Below, piece after piece: positions 12,059 through 23,376 of a stretch of DNA of 64,000 bases. A program made the translations under genes and the position numbers. This DNA is from Silene latifolia (taxonomy: Eukaryota > Streptophyta > Magnoliopsida > Caryophyllales > Caryophyllaceae): positions 38,564,217 to 38,628,216 of the forward strand of contig NC_133534.1 in assembly GCF_048544455.1 (NCBI RefSeq), given 5' to 3'. The notes below the pieces were generated by a model. That model searched no databases and had not been told where the DNA came from. It worked only from the letters and a program-made list of their open reading frames with translations. How positions within the stretch are numbered: position 1 is the stretch's first letter; every line of letters starts with the position of its first letter.

Positions 12059-13366
12059 TTAGCTCGCCAAATGCTCACCAGATGAGGAGGAGCTATGCAA
12101 AACCGAACTGCATGGTTTGTTCCTCGGGAACAAATCCAACTTCGTGTTTTGTTCTTCAATTCCTTTCCCTTCCTTAAACAACACCATGCTCTCTACATAA
12201 GTAGACAAGTAAAATAAATTACGATCTGCATTTATCTCTCTTAATGTTGTCCCACTTTGAGTTACTGGATCAATTGAAACAACCTCACTCTCCTCTTTTG
12301 GATAACCATCACGACCACTCTTCACCATGATAACTTCACCCTTTTTTCTAAAACTAAACGCCAAAGGCCTGCCATGTAGACTTAACTCAGCAATATCAAA
12401 ATCAAAATAAAACCTCAAAGCCCTGGCATGTGGTAACTTAGCAATATCAAAATCAAATATCTTCTTCCAAGATTTAACAACCCCATCTTCTTTAAGTATC
12501 CATGCGCTGAAAGTGTTGTTTGCATCATTGTAGTTACTCTTCATCAAAGTCAATATTCCCTTATTCTCCTGAAGATGCAAATTCCGATTAAATCCTGACT
12601 TGCTCAATTTTAGGTCTCCCGGCAGTTGTATGGTCTCAAAACTCTCTGTAGACATGTCAAATTTGAGGAGCACAGTTTCATGATATGGAGCCACATAAGG
12701 CTTCCCAAGCCAATAAACAGAGCCATTAATGAAACGAGGGGTATACCCGCAGGAGTGATCTTTAATATCATAGCAAGGACCCTTATCGATAACCCTCCAG
12801 CACTCAGATTTCAAACTATAGACCTCCACCAGCGTTTGCGAGCTAAACCCATAACCAGTATCCTGTTCTACGAGTCGAACCACCTTGTAATCATCTGAAA
12901 TAGGATCAAACCCGAACCCACAAACAGACGTATACGGACCAATCATATCAAATACGAATATAGGGCGAGGAACGTGAACACACTTCCTAATAGAGGGATT
13001 CCAAAGAATAATAAGAGTACCCTCCATTAGCAAATCATTAACCAAGCAAAGAACACCGTTTATGCAACCCACGACAGTAAAGCACTGTTCAGGATAAGCA
13101 AGGAAGGGGACAAGCAAGCCTTGAGTTTGGAAACCGGAAAAGGTATCGTCATCAGGGTCAAGATGGTACATTTCTTGCTTGTCGTGGGTTAAATAACGAA
13201 GTAACAAATGAGAATTGCTGTGTTGTGCAATGTGATCGGAGATAAAAGGGTGACTGGTGATTAAAGAGAGGAATGATTTGGACAGAATAGTGCATTTAAT
13301 TAGGGTTTTCACAGGCAATCTATGTAAGATATTATTACTGATATCAGTAGGCAAATTATTCCACAT
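12059..13366 (-). CDS. F-box protein with F-box-associated domain (CPR1/At3g23880-like)
   Basis: An intact 435-residue frame without introns. The N-terminal F-box (residues 1-45: WNNLPTDISNNILHRLPVKT, then SKSFLSLITSHPFI) would bind a SKP1-type adaptor in an SCF ubiquitin ligase. The rest is an F-box-associated type 1 domain thought to bind substrate, with its usual landmarks: GCINGVLCL, LWNPSIRKCVHVPRP, GFGFDPISDDYKVVRLV, VEVYSLKSECWR, GSVYWLG. Length is slightly above the usual 370-420 because of an in-frame 54-bp duplication near residues 318-352. The substrate cannot be told. The start is the first ATG before the F-box. It is the only clearly intact host-type gene here, and expression is unproven. 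A LINE lies about 260 bp upstream of its start. Confidence 0.85.
   Translation of the reverse strand: MWNNLPTDISNNILHRLPVKTLIKCTILSKSFLSLITSHPFISDHIAQHSNSHLLLRYLTHDKQEMYHLDPDDDTFSGFQTQGLLVPFLAYPEQCFTVVGCINGVLCLVNDLLMEGTLIILWNPSIRKCVHVPRPIFVFDMIGPYTSVCGFGFDPISDDYKVVRLVEQDTGYGFSSQTLVEVYSLKSECWRVIDKGPCYDIKDHSCGYTPRFINGSVYWLGKPYVAPYHETVLLKFDMSTESFETIQLPGDLKLSKSGFNRNLHLQENKGILTLMKSNYNDANNTFSAWILKEDGVVKSWKKIFDFDIAKLPHARALRFYFDFDIAELSLHGRPLAFSFRKKGEVIMVKSGRDGYPKEESEVVSIDPVTQSGTTLREINADRNLFYLSTYVESMVLFKEGKGIEEQNTKLDLFPRNKPCSSVLHSSSSSGEHLAS
12362..12469 (-). repeat. 54-bp in-frame duplication inside the F-box gene
   Basis: Two adjacent, diverged copies encode DFDIAKLPHARALRFYF and DFDIAELSLHGRPLAFSF. 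The spacing is 54 bp (18 codons), so the reading frame is kept. Confidence 0.75.
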
Positions 13367-13551
13367 AATTTTAGCAGAAAATTAAAGAAAGTAAATTAAA
13401 GATTGAAGAAGAGGAGAGAGCTTACTGCGGAGTTGGATGCGAAATTGCGACTGGCGGAAAAGATTGTAGGGATTATTGTGGTTTTTGGTTCCTTTTATTT
13501 GCGACTCTTGCGAGACTTGGGCCTGTAAGGTGGTGTTCGTTTACGAAAAGA

Positions 13552-13582
13552 TTGTACTGATTTCAGTAGGCAAATTTTTCTC
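13552..13582 (-). pseudogene. Short relic resembling the F-box gene start
   Basis: Positions 13555-13580 match 13336-13361 (start of the F-box gene) at 24 of 26 bases. Read on the minus strand it encodes NLPTEIS, like NLPTDIS in the F-box, then diverges into a stop. It is probably the end of a broken second F-box copy cut by the LINE. Low-complexity A-runs follow (13596-13628). Confidence 0.4.
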
Positions 13583-13812
13583 AAATGATTCTCTCATTAA
13601 AAAAAAAAAAACAAAAAAAAAAAAAAAAAACAAAAAAAACTCCTCTCTATCATTAGAGAGTTCTTCTCCTCTCTGTGAGAGTTCTCCCATCTCAAACTAC
13701 CAAAATTAACCTTTCGATAATCCAAATTTACAGTCCTATCTTTTCATCTGCTAGATAAATTGATAATTTCCTTTCTTTCACTCTTCTTTATTACCATTCT
13801 AATCTAGCTTCT

Positions 13813-15526
13813 ATGGAAAGCGCTCAAACCCTCTTCCGAGCTGATGTCAAGATCTCTTTACCAATAAATTTGCGGGTTAATCTAATGGGGATTGACTTTA
13901 ATCGAGTTCTAATTGGCCGATTCATCGACCAACGAAACCTTAATATTGATCAGGTGTCACAGGCAATCACCTCTCGTTGGTTCACTAAGGCTGATGTTAA
14001 GCTTCACTATTTCCACCCTTATTACTTGTTTGAATTTGCTAATACTGCCGATCTTGATTATATGGAAAAAATGCATGTGTTAAATATTGAAGGAAATTTA
14101 CTTGTCCTACGGAGAATTACTTGGGATATGGTGCCGGAAGACATCAGTTTTCATGTTGTTCCTCTCATGGGTTGCCAATGCAGTATCTCCACACCTCTGT
14201 TGCGGCTTATCTTTTACAACATGTTGGTCCTGTAATTGAAGAAGACAATTATCCAAATTCCCTCCCTCCTCGTCAATATGTTCGTGTTCGTGTTTGGGTT
14301 GATCTGGCCCAACCGCTTATTCCTGGATGTTTCTTGGAACTGTCAGACTGCAAGCATAAATGGATCTCTTTCAGTTATGAAAATATTTTCAGAATTTGCA
14401 AACGCTGTGGGATCGTTGGTCATCGGGTTTCGTTCTGTTGTCTTACTTCGAGTGAGGCCGCTGCTCAGATTGAGCAAAGATTGACTCATTTGCAAAGGGA
14501 TGGGTTTAAAATCCATTTTATAATAAATCTATTCTAGGTCTCCCTGCTAAATTGCGTTTTTTGACAACTGAAATTCGCACATCTTCCTCGGCCTCGGTGT
14601 TTGGTTTCTCTGAGTCATCTTCTTCATCCGCAAGCAATGACAACCCTAACAAGCTGCCTGTTTTTGGAAGTAGGGTGACTAGTAGCCCTGATCTAATGGT
14701 CGACACTGCCTTGCGCCAGAAACGCTTCACGATGCGCAATTCGGATCACTATTCCTTTCGGCCGGAAAACAATTCCGCCAGTGCAATGCCACAGTTTTCT
14801 GGATCAGAAACTTTTCGAATTCCGGAACCCGACCCAGAGTACGAGTCGACCCTAGAAGATTCCTTCGGGCCTTGGGACCTAAAGACAGATGGCTTCTTTT
14901 CAAGTAACATAAAAACACAGATGTCCCTCGTTCCTCTTCCTGACTCTGAGTCAACCTCAACACGTGGATATATTTTTGGTGAAAATAAGGGCCACTACTC
15001 ATCCCAGCCATCTACACCAACTCAGCCCATTGATGATCATACTCCTCTTGAGCCTGATGATCGTTTGGATCCGGTGGACACGGCAGGACGGAAAATAAAG
15101 TTTGTATATAAACGCAAGGTACCTCTTGGCTTTAACTGTTGTAGTAGGCCCAAATTTAAATGTTCTAACAGGCCCAAATTTTTAGACTTATCTAGTCCTG
15201 TTGATTTTCCACGTCTATCTCCCCTTGAGATGATGTTGGCTTTTTTGGGCCTAAAAATTTTTTCTTATTCCTGGCCCAAAGCACCAAATTTAGCTGGCCT
15301 GGATCAGATTTCAAAGAAGAGGATTTTTCCATTTGAGGAATTGTCTATATCTCAATTTCCCTGCAAACGTTTAAAAGATAAGTTTACTTTTTCTCTGGAA
15401 TCTTACCCTCAAACTTATTTTACGTTACCTTCCTCCTCTTCTTCTGTTTCCGGTTCCAGCGCTGAAGATTATGATTACGTTTGGGGTTTGGTGGTGGACC
15501 TTAATTCACCACCAGGGGATAAATGA
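13813..15526 (+). pseudogene. LINE ORF1: DUF4283 and CCHC zinc-knuckle RNA-binding protein
   Basis: The start ATG at 13813 (MESAQTLFRADVKI) opens a DUF4283-like N-terminal domain (KADVKLHYFHPYYLFEFA). A frameshift between about 14150 and 14235 moves the frame. The next segment has a CX2CX4HX4C zinc knuckle (CKRCGIVGHRVSFC) preceded by WISFSYENIFRIC. A second break near 14520-14550 leads into a serine-rich C-terminal part (14552-15526). The product would coat the LINE RNA. Its stop TGA overlaps the ATG of ORF2 (ATGA at 15523-15526). Confidence 0.75.
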
Positions 15527-18500
15527 CTGCCTTTTGCTGGAATTGTAGGGGATTTGGTGAGACGGATGATCCTACAATTCCATACCTCCATCACTGTATC
15601 CGTAAATTTCATCCGGCCATTTTGTTTTTGCAAGAGACTCACTCTACTGTGACCGTAGCCGCTATGAAGACTAGTCATCTTGGTTTTCCAAACTTCTGTG
15701 GGGTTGACTCATTAGGGCGTAGTGGAGGCCTTTTTTTGTGCTGGGATGACTCTGTAGATATTAGTGTCTTGTGTACTGACACGCGTTTTATCTTTTGTAA
15801 GCTTTCCATAGAAGCTCCACCTTGTACAAAAAAATCGATGTTTGTAATGTTTATATATGGGGAACCTGCCTTAGCCTACCGTTGTGTTGTTTGGGAACGC
15901 TTTTCGGAGGTTATTTCTGGTCATTCCCCTTTTCTGATAATAGGCGACTTTAACCAAGTCGAGTTACATTGTGACAAGTTGGGTGGCTCACCTACGATAC
16001 GTGGACAAGACGAATTCCTTGCTTGGAAACTTCAAAATGAACTCATTGACGTTCCTTTCTTTGGGCCACGCTTCACTTGGACAAATTCGCAAAAGAATGC
16101 AGATTGTATTTTTGAAAAGCTTGATCGAGCTTATGCAACACAAGACTGGTTTCAGATTTTCCCGAATGCTTCTTTACTCCATTTACCAATACTCATTTCT
16201 GATCATGCTCCGATTATTTTAAGATTTTCTCAGTTTGCTACACCTTCTAAGTGACCATACCGAGTGGACAACTGGTGTCTATCCAATCCAGAAGTCATGG
16301 ATTTGGTTACACTTGGTTGGAATACTCCGGTCACCGGTTCATCAATGTATGTTCTCTCAAGAAAGCTCGCTTCGGCTCGTTATGCTATTCTCTGTTGGGT
16401 TATTCAACACAGACTTTCTCATGGCATCAATTGGTCATCTGTGGAATCGAAACTGGACAGCCCTTCAGACACTATCGTCAATTCTTTCACGGCAAATACA
16501 TATCAAACTGTACGTTCCGAACAATTGCAGCGCATCCACGAGCAGCATCAGTACTGGCTTCAACGAGTTAAATTGCGTAAGGAAATTTTGGATGGACTTC
16601 CCACTAGATTCCTGTTCAATAGAGTAAAACAACGATCTTCTAAGCAACGTATTCTAGCACTGCGGACTTCTGACGGTACATGGATTCATGATTCAGCTGA
16701 TATTGAAATGGAAGTAACTGGGTACTTCAAGTCGCTTTTAGGACCTCCTTCACCTCATAATCCTGCCTTTCCAGTTGATAATTATGATCCATTCCTAAAC
16801 CCACTTGATCTACCATCCCTTACTTCTCAGGATTGTGCAATTCTCTCTGCCCCTTTCACGGATATGGATGTTCTTCGTGCTCTTCGCAATATGGAAGGTT
16901 CTAAATCACCTGGTCCGGATGGTATTACTCCGAGATTTTTCCAAGTATACTAGCCGCAAATTGGTTCTCTAGTTACAAGTGCTATTTTGCGTTTCCTAAA
17001 TACGGGAGTCATGTTGAAAGAATGGAATTCTACTCACGTTGTTCTCCTTCCAAAAGTCGATCAGCCAGAGATGGTCTCTCAATTTCGACCAATCAGCCTC
17101 TGTAATGTGGTTTACCGGCTTGCTTCTAAATGCTTAGCTAATCGCATCAAATTTGTTATTTTTTCACTTATTTCGGATTCACAGCAAGCTTTTGTGCCGG
17201 GGAGATTAATGTCAGACAGCTCAGTCATTGCTCATGAAATTATACATTACCTCAACAAGACTAAAAAAGGTTCTAGTTGTTATGCGGTGCTTAAGTTGGA
17301 TATGCACAAGGCTTTTGATCGTGTTTCCTGGCATTTCCTTATGGAGGTCATGCGTCATATGCGATTCCCAACTGCTTGGCGTAGTCTTATATGGGAATGT
17401 ATTTCTACTGTTTATTATCGGATTCTAATTAATGGAGAGCCTTCTTCGGTTATAACTCCGACATGTGGTCTATGACAAGGTGATCCGTTGTCCTCGTATT
17501 TATTTATTATTTGCATGGAGGTTTAATCTCGGCAGCTTGCTCGAGCTGAGAAGATGAGGATGCTCACGGGTTTAAAAATTTCCCGTTATGCTCCAACCAT
17601 TTCACACTTATTCTATGCGGATGATGCACTTATATGCTACAAAGCTGCCCCAAAAGCATTTGAAACCCTAAGGGATTTGTTCAAAGACTTTGAATCGGCT
17701 TCGGGACAGATGATTAACCTTAATAAGTCTTTTATTAAGTTTAGCCCAAATTCTCCGTCTGATTTTAAATCACATTTAACCTCTATACTTAAGATGCAGA
17801 GTTCCTCTACCTTTGGTACTTACCTGGGTGTTCCTATTGACATCCCAAGAAACCGCTCTCAAGTATTTCATCCTTATATTGACAACTTGACGACTCGAAT
17901 TTCATCGCTATCTTCCCTGCATCTTACTCAATCAAGTAAGCTTTTGGTCATCTCTGGCGTTCTATTTGCTTCGTTCTATCACCTGATGGCGGCTCTTCCA
18001 TTCCCACTCGGGATTTGTCGGAAAATTGACTCTCTAATTGCTGCGTTTTGGTGGCGCCATGATTGGAAAAGGCATTCTATTCATTGGCTGAAGCGTGAGA
18101 CTCTACAGGCACCAAAAGAATATGGCGGTTTAGGTATTAAAAACACTCTTCTTCTGAGTCAAGCAATGCTAGTTAAAAACTTCTGGCGAATCCACCTACA
18201 TCCAAATGGTTTGCTTGCTAAGTATCTTGTTCCTAAATATGGTCGGGACTTACCTATACCTACTGCCAAGTCTCGTGTCTCAAACTCATCTTTCCTTTGG
18301 AAAGGTATCTGTCGTGCGGTTGATGAGATTTCCTCGGGAATTTGCTGGAAAATTGGAAACGAAAAACAGGCAAACTTGTTTAACAGCCGTTGGGTGCAAG
18401 GTACTGTTCCTATTCGGAATAGGACAGACACGGAACCTGATCCTAGTTTATTGGATTTGCTACATCCTTCCGGTGATTGGAACACTTCTGCTATTTTCCG

Positions 18501-19539
18501 GCGCTTTGCTCCAGCTACAGCTAAATTAATTATCACAATGGAACCTCCGCTTCTTGATACGGACGATTTCCTTTATTGGAAATACACTGAGGATGGTAGC
18601 TACTCGGTTAAAATAGGCTATTTGCACCTTTGGCTTAAATCTAATACTTCGTCCTCATCCTTGAAGTCTTCTTTTCCATGGTCTTGCATATGGAAATCAC
18701 CTGGTTCACTTAAATTTCCCCTCTTGCTGTGGCGCCTTGCACACAATATAATGCCTACTTCAGCTAATCTTAAGGAACGCGGAGTGTCTCTCGGTCTCAC
18801 TTGCCATTTCTGCGGCTCTTCAGAGGAAAATGCAGACCACTTATTCCGCTCTTGCAACATTACTCAACATGTATGGCAATCATCGATGCTTGGTCTCACT
18901 TCCCACGCAAATGTGACGGTACCTTTTTCTCACTGGTTGGCTGATTTAGTGTACTACTTTTCGCATCATACATCAAGTGCTTTTGATCCTCTTCTTTATT
19001 TCGGCTGTGTCTTGCAAGCAAGCTGGTCGGTCGGAAATTCCATAATTTTCCAACAGTGTCCGGTGGATCCTTCACGAATATGCCAACTTGCTGAACATCT
19101 CTTGTCTTCCCATAACAAATTCCCGGAAACGTGGAGCTCTCTAGCCGGTTTATTTTCGTTACCTCAAGCTCCTGCACCAAGCCGACAGCCTACCCACAAC
19201 AGCTTTGAATCTGTTAGTTTCTATGTGTTGGTCCGTAGATTAAATCCGAATAACGGCTACCGTACGTCCATCTCAGATTCTCATACAGGAGAAGAGTATA
19301 CTACCCTTATCAGAGCCGACAATATGCTACATGCTTCGACAAGAGCTTTACTAATCGCAATGCGAAAGGCCCGGTCAGCGGCCTTTACCTCTGCCTCTTT
19401 TTACATTTCATGTCGTAAACTATCAGCTGTTCTGGTACGTTCACTGCCAGTACCAATTAGTGTGCGGAATTCTATTCATGAAATTCGCCACCTTTTCGTC
19501 ATTTACCCCTTCTGGTCTGTTAGTTTAGCTACTGGGTAA
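15523..19539 (+). pseudogene. LINE ORF2: endonuclease and reverse transcriptase
   Basis: One frame throughout, broken by stops at 16252 (TGA), 16951 (TAG), 17473 (TGA) and 17524 (TAA). The N-terminal apurinic-type endonuclease (CWNCRGFG, LFLQETHS, LIIGDFNQ, ISDHAPI) would nick the target. The reverse transcriptase has KSPGPDGITPRFFQ, FRPISLCNVVYRLASK, DMHKAFDRVSW, QGDPLSSYLFI and the catalytic FYADD near 17615. A zf-RVT region follows (FPLLLWRLAHNIMPT, CHFCGSSEENADHLFRSC), then a poorly conserved tail in the position of an RNase H domain. Three of the four stops can be explained by C-to-T or G-to-A changes (CGA to TGA, TGG to TAG). Confidence 0.85.
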
Positions 19540-19770
19540 TATGTTATGTATTTGTACTTCTTTGTTTTAATATAATCGGTTTATTGTTGTCAAAAAAAAA
19601 AAAATCAATTACTACTATTTGAGAAAAAAAATTGTCAACCGTCATCTTTAATTTTAAAGTTTTGTTTTTTTACGAAAATCTAAAATAAATCATAACTTGG
19701 ATCTTAGATTTTCAAATGGCCATTTTCTTTGATCAAAGTATAAATTCGGAGAGATAATCACTTTGACAAA

Positions 19771-20899
19771 TGTTGAGTTTATTGACCCGGTACTTAAGAG
19801 GGGGAGAGGGTGAATTAAGTACCTATTAAAAATTCGAGCGGAAGCAATAGTCTCGTTTAATTAAGAATCAGTACTCGGGCTAATTAAACAGTCGCGATGT
19901 CTGTTTAAACGAAGTAAATCGTGCTGTACTGTTCTGATTGCAACGAGTTATGAAGTAACTAAAAACAAACAAGAAAATAAAGAGCGATAAAAGCACGAGA
20001 CACAAGATTTTTAACGTGGTTCGACCTACACTCTAAAGGTCTACGTCCACCTCTCTCTTATTAATATTTTCTTTATAATCAAACTCAATTACAAAGAAAA
20101 TCCCCACGATCAACCCCGATCGTGCGACTCGAGTACAACCCCGTACCCCAAAAACTCTCTCTCACAAAGTGAAAAATTACACAAAGATTTGTCTCCTTAT
20201 ATGGTTCAACAATAGGAACAATGGAGAACAAAAAACAGCCTTATGAATATATAACTTGCGTACTCAAAACTCAATCCACAATTACGGCTTCAAAAAAAAT
20301 TTGCAAACTGAAAATTTACGCTGAAAAGACAATTTTGCAAAAGCTTCTTTCAGAAACTGAACGAGACAAAAGCAATTTCCTCAAACTTTGAAAAACAAGT
20401 TTTGCACTCAAAAATATTCTCGTATATATTGTCCATCTGCAGCCAAGATTTGTTCACCTTATATAAATATTCAAATATTGACTAAATCAAATCTTTTCAA
20501 TCAAGCAACCAATTTTCAACAAAATCTTTGACTGATAATTTAGTTGCCTTCAAAGACACAAACTCCTCAAAAAGTTAAGATATTATCTTGAGCAAATAAA
20601 GGAAGTTCCAACGGAATAAATCTTTCCAAAACAATTATTTAGCAAAAATATTTTATCTTGGAAATTAATTTGTTCAAAAGATAAGCCGTAATTATTGGAC
20701 CGAATAAGAATAAGCACAAGATATATATTCTTACAATTTTTCTAGACACGGACCAAGACTCATCCAACGCTCCACCCGTCTTCATTTCCGAGCAAATGAA
20801 ATACTTTTGGACCTGTCATACACATGTCTAGCACATACTATTAATTAGGCGGGATATAAAAATGAAAGGACTTGTCATCATCAACAACTAGATGCAACA
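19771..20899 (-). repeat. 3' LTR of the SIRE-like element (1129 bp)
   Basis: The minus strand begins TGTTGCATCTAG at 20899 and ends CTCAACA at 19771, giving TGTTG/CAACA inverted ends. A polypurine tract (AAAGGGGGAATT) lies just upstream at about 20900-20911. The bases before the LTR on the plus strand are ACAAA (19766-19770). The other side of the insertion is lost. Confidence 0.75.
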
Positions 20900-20911
20900 A
20901 ATTCCCCCTTT

Positions 20912-21336
20912 GATGATGGCAAGTCCCTAAATAAAATTTCCCCCTCAACAATAGAATACTTCTGCAAACATTCAAGAAAATCCAAGACAGTAATAACGAA
21001 TAGAAATAGGAAACAAATATGATCAGTGAAATGACTAAACCAAAGTCTAGAACACAGTGAGAAAGATCGTCACAATCAAAAGTCTTAATCCAGATAGCTA
21101 CTAAGTACTAGAAGTCCTAAATCTTTCCCCCTCTTGACATCATCAAAAGGAGAGGAACGATAAAAAAATGTTAGTGTAGAGTACCATAGTCAAGGAGGCC
21201 TCAATGCAACTACCGGACACAGTCAAAATAGACATCATTATAGCTAGTACCGACCATGAGACAGAGTATTAAGCATACAGTCTTAGCAAAAGATAACATA
21301 AGCAAAATAAAAGAGGTGAGGTGAGGTCAGGTTAAA
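20912..21336 (-). other. Untranslated region between the envelope-like ORF and the 3' LTR
   Basis: No ORF. It carries two more purine runs (GAGGGGGAAA near 21127, GAGGGGGAAAT near 20940), as seen in SIRE-like elements. Confidence 0.5.
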
Positions 21337-23022
21337 TCAAGGTGGAGGAGGTAGACGAGCTATAAGGCACTCAATAAGGTCAGGTAAAGCGAGAAGTGGG
21401 GTAAGGACAGATTTGATGAGCTCGACGTCAGCTGCAAGTGTTCCCAAGCGACCAGTCAAGATGTCATGGATAGCCCTCAACTGAGACGAGATACCACGAA
21501 TAGTACTAGCACTGCATCCCGCCCCTGCATAGCCGTCACCACTCAACCCAACCAACTTATCGTCAACAATGCGAAGATGCATTTGACCCAGCAACCCATC
21601 CGTCATACAATCCTTCATTGAGACACAGTAACCATCAGAAGGCAATACTTTCTTCTGCCACATAATGTGAGATAACCATATACCATACGGGAGCTCCCTT
21701 TTAGTCTGAGTCACCTTTCTCGACTTCTTCTTAGTGACAGCAATCACACCCGTCTGTACCTCGGCCGCAACTTCCTTTATGTGGAAAAGCATGAGAGAAG
21801 CCAAGTTCACAGGACGCCCAATCATCAAGCAGAACAGAACCATCAAATCAGGAATAGAACAATAACCGCGAGAGTGTGTGCGGGGTAAAATAGTGCGGTG
21901 AATGCAATTAAATAAAAACTGATGTGGTCCATCCAGGCGACTAGGAGGAATATGAGTGTCCGTAGTAGCAGACGGGTCAAAATATCACAAAACAACCAGA
22001 GAACCCAGACCGTCTATAGGAGGCCAACCATTCGAATCAGACAACTCAAGACCCTCATTTGGAATACGGAACATTTGAGCAATCTCATCAGTACTGACCA
22101 TAAACGATTTCCCATTCACCACCGCGGTCAAGAATTCACCAGATTGATGAACAGTAACAGACTGATAGAATTGTATAATTTCGGGAACAAAAACCACAGA
22201 ATGAACAAAGAACATACCAACCCAGTTTTGAGCCTTCAGAATTTCCAAGAAGAAATTTAGAGCTTTTTCAGATTATAGCCAATGTTGCGGGTAATAGCGA
22301 CCCGGAAGAATAGAGTGCTCAACTAGGCGAATGCAATGTTGTAGCGCCGTCTCTGACAGTCCCACACCTTTTAGAATTTCAATGACTCGGTCTTGATCAA
22401 CCGAGGTGCAAAGAGTAGCAGAAACACCATCATCATCTGAATCATCATTAGCCCTCTTTCGTTTTAAAGATCGACCCTTTTCTTTGAAATCATCTTTAAC
22501 CACATCATTAATTTCCTCATCCCAATCATCATCACAAATGTCGTCTTCCTCCACAAGTTTCCCTTTCCCTTTACCCAACACAGTCGGATCTTTCTTTCGG
22601 TTCTCGGGCTCATTGGGTTCATTGATGATAACCCCTTTGCTTGCCCCTTTTCGAGTTCGCTTAGCTTTTGTGACTATAGGTGTGGTGCTCCTCGAATCTA
22701 GTACAGCAGCAGACGGCTCCTCGACTTCTGTGACCGGCGGCTCAGTTTCAATTGCATGCGATTTTTTCGAGCGGGTGGATACCAAGGAGGGTGAAGGATT
22801 GGGTTTTGAAATTGGTATTTTGGATTTGGGAGAGGTAGTGATGGGTATGGTGTCGTTTTCTGGTGAAGGGTTGGTGGCGGGTTCAATTAGAGTTTCGGAA
22901 TTGTCGGAGGGAGAAGTGTTGGTGGCGGTTTTGGTGAGGGCGGCTTAGGATCTGGTGGTGGTAGCAGTTTTGAGGGTGGCCGTGGCTTTAGCAATGGTGG
23001 ACTGAGCTTTCTTTTTAGCCAT
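21337..23022 (-). pseudogene. Envelope-like third ORF of the SIRE-like element
   Basis: The frame opens at 23022 (MAKKKAQSTIAKATATLKTA) and stays in one frame to 22273 and then to 21985, with stops near 22950 (TAA), at 22273 and at 21985. The last part (21846-21337) carries RPVNLASLMLFHIKEVA and ends in PLLALPDLIECLIARLPPPP. The N-terminal third is rich in Ser, Thr, Pro and charged residues. The middle (NWVGMFFVHSVVFVPEIIQF, then FLTAVVNGKSFMVSTDEIAQ) resembles the putative plant transposon protein domain found in SIRE-type ORFs. Such ORFs are called envelope-like from their position and predicted structure; no membrane fusion role is shown, and this copy is broken. Confidence 0.65.
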
Positions 23023-23376
23023 GGCGCCGTCGACGGGAATAAGGGTTTATGATTGATTTTGGGGGTAAATTGAAGAGGGAAGGTAGAAGGTGAGTTATGA
23101 GGGTTCGGGTATTAGGTGAGGTTTTAATGAGGTGGGTTGGTTGGAAGGTTTTGAATACGGATTAAATAGGAATTTATTTTGCCACAAGAAATGCATAAGA
23201 CAGTTACGTCAATATTCCACTATGGTCAACTCGCTACTAATCTATATGAGACATAGAAACGACTAGAGTAAGTAGATTGCACCTTGACCTCAAAAACATA
23301 GGACAAATTACTAACACTTTATCACGACTTCTCCAAATTAGTCAATCATTGGAAGGTAAATTGTAGGACAAATAGA

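Larger units (their letters stand above)
13630..19604 (+). mobile_element. L1-type LINE (plant non-LTR retrotransposon), full-length but degraded
   Basis: A CT-rich 5' UTR (from about 13630) precedes ORF1 with a DUF4283/CCHC region, ORF2 with endonuclease, reverse transcriptase and zf-RVT, and a short 3' UTR ending in 13 adenines (19592-19604). This is the standard order for plant L1 elements. The 5' limit is an estimate: A-rich sequence at 13596-13628 precedes it. I could not find a convincing target duplication. Confidence 0.85.

Noticed and set aside
22406-22948. Plus-strand 180-codon Ser-rich frame
   Set aside because: It is a shadow of the envelope-like ORF on the minus strand.
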